A DNA stretch of 29,776 bases. Source: Acanthaster planci (Eukaryota > Echinodermata > Asteroidea > Valvatida > Acanthasteridae). Positions 20,661 to 29,776 of the stretch are shown here, in pieces. Numbering within the stretch: the first letter of the stretch is position 1; each line of letters starts with the position of its first letter. The position numbers were made by a program, and so were the translations under genes. The stretch lies in the NCBI RefSeq assembly GCF_001949145.1, contig NW_019091374.1, forward strand, positions 1,505,188-1,534,963. Direction: 5' to 3'. The notes under the pieces are model-generated. The model was not told the DNA's origin, searched no databases, and worked only from the letters and a program-made list of their open reading frames with translations.

Positions 20661-21591
20661 CGACAAGATAGGCCAATTACACTATTATATACAATTTCGC
20701 TTATGCTTGTACCTTTTGCAGATGAGCGTCCAAGTATGTGGATGAGCATCTATTTAATTTCCAAATTAATTCGTTCAAAATGAAGAAGTAAAACGAATAA
20801 TTTTGCTTCTCGAATGGTAGCACGGTATGCGTGGAGTCTCCAATAATACGCACCAATAATAGAAATGCACTGTGCAAAACGTGTCGCAGGCAGTCGGCTA
20901 GGTTTGGATCATTTTCGAATCATCCAAATGAATGAACACTCGGTGAAATTGACCAGAACCTTAAAAATGAGCACAATACTACAAATACCGTCGGCTGGGG
21001 ATCTTACAGACATATCGCTGAGGCTGAGGTAGAACAATTACCACTGGGGACTCAACCAGCCGCAATGGTTGATGCTCCCCGCTTCCCCCATTTGACACGA
21101 TGCCGCGGAAATACGGTCGTTAAAACGGTGCTGAACGCACCCAAGCGTTACCCAGGCTAAGTGAAAAGGATTCTTCGGGGAATCGCACAGTCTGCCGCTC
21201 ATCAGGCAATAAAAAAGGGAAGACTATACTTCCGAAAATTTGACAAGAACAATCCCCAAAGAATTCAAGAAACAGAAACAGAAAGAGGCAGCTTAGCAAA
21301 GCCCAATGTATACTCAGCAGCTAAGCACATAGACTTGAATTCAAGTAGTTTGACAGTGGAGTTTCTTCTATGGCGCCACCGATATGACCCGATCTGATAG
21401 GTAAATTGCTAGTAGACCACGCATAAACATATTGCACAACATTCCAGCATATTTGATAATAATTTATGTCGCACTGTGCCACACTTACTACAGTATACGC
21501 AGGAGTGCAGGCGGACTAATCCCGGCCAGTTAACGACTTGATTTCGAGTCTAACATGCACAGTGGAGGCAACAGATAGCGACACCAACGCA
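20661..21591. other. gene-free stretch
   Basis: No further exon consistent with the PWWP-like fragment was found on the + strand. An ORF at 21161-21397 (78 codons) is rich in Lys and Arg without a recognisable motif. Confidence 0.45.
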
Positions 21592-21662
21592 GTACCAAAG
21601 TGTGACCTCATTTTGAAATAGTGCACATGCAGTGCAACCAAATGGAGAACGCGCACAATGGT
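21592..21662. repeat. dispersed repeat family, copy D
   Basis: gtaccaaagtgtgacctcat, then ttttgaaat, then gcagtgcaac and ggagaacgcgcacaatggt align in order and orientation with 1911-1984 of copy A. Only this left portion of the family is present. Confidence 0.55.
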
Positions 21663-21956
21663 TCACACGCTACTTCTCAGGCGTGGCTTATGAATGTTAG
21701 ACTCATTAACTGTATTCACTTTCGGTGCTTTTTCATAAGAAAAAGGCCCACAGCAGCAGAAGCAACATCAACATTCCACGAACGGTCGCATTATTTACTA
21801 ACAGCACTAACACTAAGCATTAACGGTGATTTTATCACACCACTCTACAACAAACAGCGATAAAGATATGATGAGTCCACGGGAATTTGTGTACGAGACA
21901 CAAGATCACATTCTGAGGGGTCGATGTGTCAAAGCGTTTGACGATATAAGAGTTGC

Positions 21957-22342
21957 AATGACTCGAATCTCGAGTCGAGTCCAACGCGTGTCACAGTTTT
22001 TGGTGACTCCACTCGACTCGACTGGAGTCCCTCACCAAAAGACCAGACTTGAGTGAAAGCTTATATAAGACTCTAGTCCCCAAATGAAAGCAAACATCTT
22101 TGCGAAAAAAATTGTAGTGCCGATCTATAACGTTCATGTCATTTGTTATTGTCATAAAGACTAAGATGTGGTATAACCACATGTAGAAACAGAGAGGTAT
22201 TATTTAACATTTGCTAAAAGTTACTTTCTTTCTTGTATTTATTTAGTGTACACTGTATTTTGTTCAAATATTGATGGCTCTACCAGACTCCAGCTAAACA
22301 CGACTCGACTCAACATTTCTAACGACTCGACTTGACTTGAGG
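21957..22342. repeat. GACTCGA-rich inverted cluster
   Basis: The left part (21957-22043) has several GACTCGA/TCGAGTC words and a hairpin pairing ttttggtgactcca (21995-22008) with tggagtc and tcaccaaaa at 22022-22040. The right part (22286-22342) has the same words mostly in inverted orientation (cgactcgactcaac, cgactcgacttgac). The two clusters may be the worn ends of a ~390-bp inverted-repeat element. No target duplication is evident. Confidence 0.45.
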
Positions 22343-25300
22343 TACTATACGTTATTTCATTCGATGACAAATGAAATGTTTCAAATTCCGCGCTTGACTA
22401 TCAAGCCCGAGGCTTCACAAGGCAATAAAACGACTTGCTCCGAGGGTGTGTTGACTCTGTCAAGCCGACTTACGCGCTACAGTTTATTTCACACTTGTCG
22501 AACTAAGTTTGCTTTCATAAACGTCTGACATGTCAATGAAACTACGTTAGTCACTCTTTTTGTACTAGAAAAAAACACACAATCAACTATTGCCAATCTC
22601 ACGTGAAAAAGACTGTCCCCTCAAAAAAAAAAAAACAAACAAAAAAAAACATTCATGGAGATCACGAGAGCTTAATATTTGAAAGCCTATTCACAACAGT
22701 TGCCAAAATAAGAGCCACTCGTAGGACTAGCAACAGCTGCGCATCATGCGATATGGAGCGTTGAAATAAACAAACAAGTTAGGTGTACGGCAGGTGTTCA
22801 GCCAGCCTACATCGGAATACATGTATTCACGAGCAATGATGCTTAGTAACTATGCTTATTGTACCATGCATGACGCAAGCGGAGTTGGACGGTCATATCC
22901 AAAATTACCAAACTTTCTCTATTTCCACACCTATGAGCCACGTCATGTGTACTTAAATTTGGACTTGTATCGGACTATCAGTCTTGTAACACGATGCCAT
23001 GCCATAAAATGCCTAGGCCTACTCAGGTGAGATTTGGATTGTTACATCGGCTTACCACCCTGGTTTTCGTCCTACCAACGATAACGATTTGAATATTACC
23101 ACCGAAAATTCCTACCAAGGCCATTTATGTTTTACAAGGCAGCGAACAGATTACGGTTATAATGTTGAGAAAGTCTGTGAATCATGCTGCGAACCTACTA
23201 GGTCCACTGCTCATATGGTTTTCAGGCATTCGTATGCGGCGACTTCAACACCACTGTCACGCCCAAACACCCGAGAGACCGTTCGGAAAGTACAGGTCGT
23301 GCAATGCGAACCTTTTCGGGAATACAAACAAATCAATACATGTATTCTCGGTACATCATTTGCCTGGATAACAAGCAAGCCACCCGAGCCTAGACAGGGC
23401 GGTGGAGCGTTCTGACAACTGTGATAAAATCTTAGGTCAAATATCACGCGCATAATTAAATATAGGATCGATACCCCGTCTGGGTTGGAAGCTATTTCAT
23501 CTCACTAAAACATACAAGAACAACTGAACAATATTGAACCATCCCTGCTGGATTTCCCGAAAGAAACATTTTTTGATGCAGGCGTTTTTCGGTCATGTCA
23601 ATCACATTGTGCATGTGTGTGCTCTGTGCGGCGCGGTGTTCATCTTTAATACGAAATGAGCCAACAAGAGGTTGAATGTAAGCGTGAACTCAAGAAATCC
23701 AAGATCCACCGCCGTTACACATTTTACTTTTACACACGTTTTAGTCATGTGCGTCTGCTGATTAGTACATGTAAACGGCAGAAAATGTTTGACCATCAAT
23801 GATACTATTGAATGTTTACGCCGAGTATGGAATGTTTGAGATGTTTTCGGAAAAACGGGGGAAGTCCTCACTCTTGTCACGTGACATTGGGTGACACCGG
23901 ACCCTTAAATCGAAAGAGAGTAGATTCATTAGGTCTGGGAACCAAACTATGGGAAGGCTAGCTATTTTAAGACGCCATGATGACGTATTCTTCTTTATTT
24001 GCACTCGATTAACAAATCAAATCTAACCAACTCGTCACATGACTCTGACTGCATGTCAATGGTTGCTTTCCGCCATGCGGTCTGTCAATTTTCAGTCACG
24101 CTGAGAATTATGTGTACATGTATAAACAAATAAGCCACCGCTCATATCAGCTAGCTAACGTTTCATTTTAAAAGAACCATACCTGGTATTCCCTCAACCC
24201 ATAGTTAGAATTGGTTGCTTGAGCATTTTTTCCTCAAATACAAGGCACCCACACAGAGTATAGGGTGTTTTCATTTTTTCCACTTCCCGAGCCACAATCC
24301 GACCTCGAAAAATCCCTGAGATGGATTAAGGCGTGTGGCCGGCAGTGCGCACAGCCCATAAACAGAATCAACACGAATGCGTACGGTATGTCTGCTCCAA
24401 GGTAAAGGCATACATTTTTACAGCCATGTTTCTTGCTGTTTGCTGCTCACAATCCCATATGTTCTAAGAAACTGATCTGTGGTTTACCATTAGGCCATGA
24501 AATGTTCTGTTCTGGGCTTTGTAGACTTCCTTCGCATCACTGTCAGGTCAATGTAACACAACTCACTGCCTCATATGCATTGTGGAGATGTTTTGATCCA
24601 CACAAACTTGTCAGACGGCCTGTTTTAATATCTTCCTTTCTCTTAATTACCCTCCCAGACTATGAGGCAGTCATTCATTTATGTCAGGCTTTAAGCCATG
24701 CAAGTACACCGAGATTGCTGTTGGGTAGATACCTCAAGTGCCAGAGCATCTTCTCGTGTAATTGATGTTAGAAGATTGCAGTCGGCGTGTCTGGTGCTTT
24801 AAGATTTGTTGAAGTAGATATGTTGTGTTTCCACATCTTGAAAGCTGAGGGACTCGGTATGTAATTTGCAACACCCCTGGAGTGGCCTGACTATAAATTA
24901 TACCTTTGTTACAGAACTTTATAATCAATAAATATTTAAATATTTTGACTTAATTTCACATGTGCTAGAAATTTTCTAGAATTCATCATCTTCTACAATT
25001 CATAAACTTAAGAGAAAGATATCTGGTGAACACACACACACTCAAAGAATCAAAATAGAGCAATTAGCACCAAGCAAACAGCAAACAGAACCGCGAACTG
25101 ATCAGTGTTGATGCTGTTTAACGTGTTTGCTTAACCTTGTCTACTTTAAGTTTTAGTCAGGGATCTCAAATGCCTCAGGATGCACGCAAAGGAATAGGGT
25201 CTCTAGCCTTTTCTCAATAACCGGCAACATCACAGCCACCTCGTCCTTCGAACTCTATTTTATGAATATTCATGAAATAACTGTAGCCTCGCTCATTTGC

Positions 25301-25601
25301 TCTTCTGTTTATCTCTTCTCTCCCGAAGAATCGTAAATTTACCGTCTCTGGTCGTGCGCCAAGCTGTTATGTTTCATCTTGGAAAAGGTGCTCTTGAAAC
25401 ATTACATTCGCTCAGTCTTCAAACTTGACCGGCTTTCGCGCGTTGCTATGCCAAGGTGGTCCGGGTTTAACCCATACATAGATCAATGATTATCAATGAA
25501 TTCAACTTTTTAAGGCCTTCAGTCATTATCCATGAAGTAACTCATACGTATGGTATGATAATTGTCTTTCATAAAGATTTGTAAAGGATTACGTCACAAC
25601 T
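22343..25601. other. gene-poor stretch
   Basis: Nothing recognised in 3.3 kb. Low-complexity A with occasional C occupies 22623-22649. ORFs at 22794-23030, 23089-23415 and 24433-24765 lack domains and several overlap in opposing frames. An AATAAA at 24927-24932 (+) in an AT-rich segment could be a polyadenylation signal, but no upstream gene is supported. One TAGGCCTA lies at 23014-23021. Confidence 0.45.
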
Positions 25602-25695
25602 AGGGGCCGTCCATAAAGTACGTGCGCACGAAATGCAGACCTTTCAGACCCCCTTCCCGTATGGCGTACGAAGTGGCTCCACCCCCCGTAAGCAT
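25602..25695 (+). repeat. likely DNA-transposon end, single-sided
   Basis: The segment begins aggggccgtccataaagtac and continues with gacc-ccc-rich blocks, a layout I recall from the ends of dispersed DNA elements in many invertebrates. No inverted partner was found downstream, so this would be a solo end or a truncated copy. The assignment is from memory of the motif. Confidence 0.3.
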
Positions 25696-26940
25696 ACGCA
25701 TTCCACATATCTTTTGACTTCTCAGGTTATCTTGGGTTAGCATAATTAATGCCACAGTGCATGATACATGTACTGTAATACTGTTATTCGCACGTCGCTT
25801 CCAAATTCTTAGATAAATAACAAAGTAATAACATTGTTTTAAATCGATATTTCTTTTGTAACAGCCCTGAAAGATATTTACTTGGCAGCTTAAAAAGATG
25901 TTGAAAAATAAAAAAAAAAAAAGAATATATATAGGAATATATAGGAAAAAGCTGTCTGTTTTTGTATCATGAGTTATGTTGCAGTTGACTATAATGATGG
26001 GCATTGGCAAAGGAGTGTAAAATTGGGTTGGACCGTGGAAGATACTGTTTGACTAGTTTTACGACGCAAAACAAGCTGATTCTGGTATTTATAAGTAATT
26101 ACAAGGAATTACCTACCTCGGGTCGATCATGGGTTCAAGATCCTGCCGGACTGGCCTAATGAAGTTCTTGTCAGCAAAAGTTACATTAGACTTTAGAATC
26201 TTTAGTATTTTTGATTATTACCTTAGGTTCATTTCCACAAAAATTGTAAACTCTTTAACTTGTTTCGTTCCCTAGTTTTTATTGCCTGAAGACTACATAA
26301 AATACTTTCGTAAATTTAAATCTGCGTTCGAGTGCAGTTACACTGGTAGTGAGATATTTTAGACTTTTGTGAGAGGTCATTTTTTGCTCGATATTTCTCT
26401 TACAGGTCAATATCTCAATTTCTACAGATTAATATATATTGGGCAATAATTGCAAAGCCCTTTTCAAAGGTAATTTTCTTAAGAAGTAAATGAACGAAAA
26501 CTATTTTCAAATTCTAACATATTTGTGCTTTATTTCTACCCGGGACCTTCCAAGGGCTACAGCAGTCCGTCACCAGTTCGCCCTGGTCTTTCCAAGATGG
26601 CCACCGATTTTCAGTTCAGCTTCCTCTGGTCTTTTCCACGTTAAAAAACCACGTAAAAAAACATGTTGCACATTTTTTCTCAACAATAAGGGGTTTTTCA
26701 ATTTGTTCATATTACAAAAATAGAAACTCCTTTCAGCTATGAAACGTTTTCAAGATATCAAGAGATCAATGGCCGTGCTCAAAATAATGTAATCTCACGA
26801 GCGTGTACGTGTAGCACAGGCACGTACGTACGTGCAATAAATTTAACCCATTTATATTGGATGAATAAAAAAACCCATATCTACGGTTAAACCATAAAGA
26901 TTATGAAGTTACTCATACTTATGATAGCCGCAGACCTTAG
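25696..26940. other. gene-free stretch
   Basis: AT-rich, with an A run at 25911-25922 and a 16-bp palindrome gcacgtacgtacgtgc at 26820-26835. An ORF on the minus strand (25600-26010) is driven by the AT-rich tract and is not credible. No gene recognised. Confidence 0.5.
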
Positions 26941-27047
26941 TTTTTTTTTTAACCTTTGTTGAAGTATTTCGCCTCTACTCCGAGGCCCCTTCTGTAGCTC
27001 ATCCTTCGATGACGCAGCTTTGTGTCTTTTTTGTGTCTGCTGGCATG
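26941..27047 (-). repeat. left inverted terminal repeat of the Penelope-like element
   Basis: Read on the minus strand this segment matches the last ~100 bp of the window. Shared blocks in order on the + strand here are aacctttgtt, then atttcgcctct, ccgaggcc and ttcgatgacgcagctttgt; the complement of each occurs in reverse order at 29676-29776. The two arms flank the RT/GIY-YIG relic in opposite orientation. Penelope-like elements are known to carry long repeats that can be direct or inverted, so this placement is expected for that class. Confidence 0.8.
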
Positions 27048-27159
27048 CGTAAGAATTGTGAACTGGTAACGTACGCGCAGACGGTTTGGACGAGCAGACT
27101 AAAGGTTACAATTGAATGAGGGAACACCCTACGAACTTACCGTCTAACCAGAGGGTCTT

Positions 27160-29340
27160 TATGCTCAACTGGTTACAGAAGAGATCGAAGCCAAGATGAA
27201 GTATGTAAGAGTCAAGATAAAAGAGGAAATTGAGCTACAGTTAATGGAAAGTAAAGGAGCAGACGGTATCGAAGGTGAGACAAGAAAGGGCTAAGAAGTC
27301 TTCGGAAGAAAATACAAGATGGGGGAGGTTATCATAAACAGGACTCATAAGTCTGGCTGTCTGTCTATTGACACGAAGGGAAACTACCAGCATGGTATGA
27401 AAGAACACCTTGACAAGATGGTCGAAATAACATTGGACGACTCTGTGAACGTTGAAAAGAAACTTAATGGCATGACGGCGACTTGGAGCTTCGTAGTGAA
27501 TACTACCGGAAAGGTACGACAGAACCTTCTAGCAGAGAATAATGATGCAAAGGAAGAGTACAGAGGGCCACCACTGAGACACCAATGAGGTCACATCCTG
27601 CAATAAACGTGTTAACTACTTCCTGTAAGTCACGGTTCATCAGACCGCGAGTGATGGATCTGAGACGGTCTGCGAAAGCACTAACGACTTACGATCGAAG
27701 ATCAGAAAGTTGAATGGGGAAGAGGACTTATTACCAGACTGTGTAGTATGCAGCATGGATGTGAAGTCATTGTACCCAACAATCGACGTGGAGGTCGCCA
27801 CCGATGTATGATTCGACATGGTTGTGAGAAGTCACATGCTTTTTGAGAACATCAATCAAGACGAACTGGGTCTTTTCCAGATGTTAGCCAGAGAAGAGCC
27901 GGACGGAGAATAAATACGAACACACCTGCAAAGACTTTGTCCGAACACAGTAAATAAGAAGGGTAGAGAGGAGGGAACACCGCCAATACCAACGAAGATG
28001 TTAGATGGAGAGGAGGGACCATATCAAAGAGGTACCTGAGGAGGCCCGAGTGAAGGAAATGATGGTGATGGCCTTTAAATGCAGCATAAAGACAACACTC
28101 AAGAACCACTTATGCAAGTTCGAAGACATAATTTTCAGACAGAAAAAGGAGGGGCCATGGGAATGACACTTGCGTGGGATTTAGCACAACTATTCATGGT
28201 ATGGTGGGGGGAGAAATTCAAGGCCCAACTGGAAAGAAGGAGTGAAATGCCTATTATATGCCAGGTATGTGGATGAGATGTTCGGCGCAGTGTGGAAAGA
28301 GGGGCACGAGAGAAATCAGACAGCTGAGGAAATCATAGGGAGGGTCAGTAGTATCGCCAACAGCATACACAACAGCATAAAAATCACCTATGACTACCCC
28401 GAGAGAACTACGACGGCAGAATGCCCGTGCTGGATCTCAAGGTGCAGACTGGATGAAACAATACAAGCAAAACTGCCCCACTCCATACAACACTACTCAA
28501 AGCTGGTGGCAAGTAGTAAACAAGGAGGGCGCGATCTCGGCGCGGATGACACTGAGAAGCCATACTGGTAGCAGATCTCACAAGAATCACGAGGAATGTA
28601 TCCGTTGAGCTCACAAACGACGACGAATGCAAGAAACATACGAAAGATTTTGTTGATAGAGAATGGAAATATAGAATGGATAGAATAACGGTGTACATGT
28701 ACAGAAAGGTCAGTTAGCGGTTCCAAAGGATGTTGAATGAGGACAAGGACGAAACAACACCACTGTATAGACCGAAGAAATGCTAGAGACAGGAACGCCT
28801 AGCGAGAGGAAACACACATGGTTTAAAAACAACGGTAGCGAGACATGGATGTTTGTTGACTCCACCCCTAGAATTGGCAAAGAAAATCACTTGGGTGTTC
28901 AGGAAGACCGGCCTAAAAGTAAAAGTGATCGAGGAACGTGGTGCCACTATGAAAGAACTTCTGGTAAACACGGACCCCTTCAAGTCACTGCAACAATGTG
29001 AAGATGGGTGCATAATAATTATGCAAGCAGAACGGACCAGGTGCTTGCAAAGTGAGGGAGGTTGTATACAAAGTGGAATGCACGGAATGCCAAGGAAAAG
29101 AGGAATATTGGAGAGACATCTCGGAGCGTTCGAGAAAGAATAGACGAACATATGAAATACGAAAGACAAAAGGAAGGAATGCAGGTGGAGCACATGAGGG
29201 CTGAACACGTGGGAGAAAAGAAGGACATCGGTATCAGCATTATGAGTCAGTACCCAGGATATCTCATAGAGAGACAAGTCGCGGAAGCTGTCCTCATCCT
29301 CTCCAAGCAGGAACAAAAGAGGGCGTGTTTAGAAATGAAA
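27160..29340 (+). pseudogene. Penelope-like retroelement RT and GIY-YIG endonuclease, degenerate
   Basis: The parts of a Penelope-like polyprotein appear in order, in changing frames. 27319-27588 gives the N-terminal region (HKSGCLSIDTKGNY, then MTATWSFVV). 27755-27780 gives reverse-transcriptase motif A, MDVKSLYPTID, with the catalytic Asp. 28149-28215 gives motif B, KGGAMGMTLAWDLAQLFMVW. 28264-28280 gives motif C, RYVDEM, where the usual second Asp is Glu. 28340-28460 gives IANSIHNSIKITYDYPE and, in another frame, MPVLDLKVQ. 28850-28990 gives a linker (KKITWVFRKTGLKVKVIEERG) with a Cys cluster near 29000-29050. 29053-29310 gives the GIY-YIG endonuclease as VVYKVECTEC, then after a frameshift NIGETSRSVRERIDEH and RQVAEAVLI. 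Such elements prime reverse transcription at nicked chromosome ends. At least four frameshifts and stops at 27791 and 27911 make this copy inactive. Confidence 0.9.
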
Positions 29341-29675
29341 TTTACAGCCCTTTAGTACTCACGCACCGCATAGCTATAGGTGCGCAAGTTTACGCGCGTT
29401 TGACGCGGAGCACACTGAGTACGCGCAACGATTTTAATCTAGAATGTTTGTTCTTTGCGTGCACGCCGAACGCGTGCCAGAACCCGGTTGGAAAACTTAG
29501 TACCATCTGTCTTTCTTTCGCCGGTGAGGGTGCACTACAGCTCAGGGCGGGTAAGAGATCTCAGACCCGGATACGCGGACTAAACCGCAAAGACGAATGG
29601 TGTATAGCTCGCACGACTCATCCAACCCGTCTACGCGTACATTGCAAGGACGCACTAGTTACGCACGATGACCCG
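29341..29675 (+). other. CpG-rich segment between endonuclease and right repeat
   Basis: This stretch is rich in cgcg and tacgcg words, unlike the rest of the element. An open frame runs through it (29325-29684), and near 29583 it reads LNRKDEW, which resembles the conserved C-terminal N-x-x-E-W motif of Penelope-type GIY-YIG domains. If that is right, about 230 bp has been inserted between RQVAEAVLI and that motif. I am not sure of this reading. Confidence 0.3.
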
Positions 29676-29776
29676 CGCACATGACAGCAGAGGAATACAA
29701 AGCTGCGTCATCGAAGCATTCACAGCCACTAAAGAGGCCTCGGAAGAGAGGTGAAATATTTGAACAAAGGTAAAAA
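29676..29776 (+). repeat. right inverted terminal repeat of the Penelope-like element
   Basis: It contains acaaagctgcgtcatcgaag, then ggcctcgg, gtgaaatatt and acaaaggt, the complement of the left arm at 26941-27047 with scattered differences. It reaches the last base of the window, so the true end of the element is not visible. Confidence 0.8.

Noticed and set aside
25600-26010. 136-codon ORF on the minus strand
   Set aside because: Its core is a poly-Ile/Phe stretch from an A/T-rich tract and its other end lies in a transposon-like segment.
26110-26160. tRNA-like B box (gggttcaagatcctg)
   Set aside because: No A box at the right distance and no cloverleaf arms, so neither a tRNA nor a tRNA-derived SINE is supported.
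28783-29316. 177-codon ORF on the minus strand, the longest in the window
   Set aside because: It is antisense to the Penelope-like linker and endonuclease, whose + strand frames show clear family motifs; the minus frame is a shadow.
1-29776. CRISPR array, operon or prokaryotic defence system
   Set aside because: No regularly spaced repeats with unique spacers, no long overlapping genes and no ribosome binding sites; all recognisable proteins are eukaryotic transposon relics.

Overview
The window looks like gene-poor, AT-rich nuclear DNA from a marine invertebrate animal. No bacterial-style operons, ribosome binding sites or dense coding are present. What can be recognised is a layered collection of decayed eukaryotic transposable elements: a broken Tc1-like transposase, a broken Penelope-like retroelement, and several non-autonomous inverted-repeat elements with TA or 8-bp target duplications. 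The octamer TAGGCCTA occurs five times where about 0.4 would be expected, a word I recall as common in echinoderm and related genomes. I therefore lean towards an ambulacrarian or other aquatic deuterostome, but this is an impression and not proof.

Layout, left to right. 1-1497 holds nothing recognisable. 1498-2640 is a mosaic of a repeat family with 49-bp terminal inverted repeats, a nested hairpin element, a near-perfect 43-bp-arm palindrome and a second diverged copy. 2905-3890 is a dead Tc1-like transposase on the + strand. 4840-5358 is a TA-flanked inverted-repeat element filled with an 18-bp self-complementary word. 6700-6960 is a CpG-rich patch that could be a minus-strand promoter and non-coding first exon. 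About 7-12.3 kb holds only unrecognised short ORFs and isolated transposon-like ends. 12369-12805 is a long foldback containing a TA-flanked Tc1-type miniature element. 14.2-14.9 kb is a pair of ~90-bp direct repeats around an E2F-like dyad. 17222-17501 is a hAT-like miniature element with a visible 8-bp duplication. 19914-20190 and 21592-21662 hold further copies of the 1.5-2.6 kb family. 20515-20660 is a possible PWWP-like exon fragment. 21957-22342 is a GACTCGA-rich inverted array. 26941-29776 is a Penelope-like element with RT and GIY-YIG relics, bounded by ~100-bp inverted repeats, the right one running to the window edge.

There is no set of genes acting together here. Nearly everything recognisable is a fossil of transposition. 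No intact protein-coding gene can be supported with confidence. The most unusual structures are the inverted termini of the Penelope-like element, whose two arms share a hairpin followed by GAAA that resembles a worn hammerhead ribozyme, and the mosaic palindromic family repeated at 1.5-2.6, 20 and 21.6 kb.
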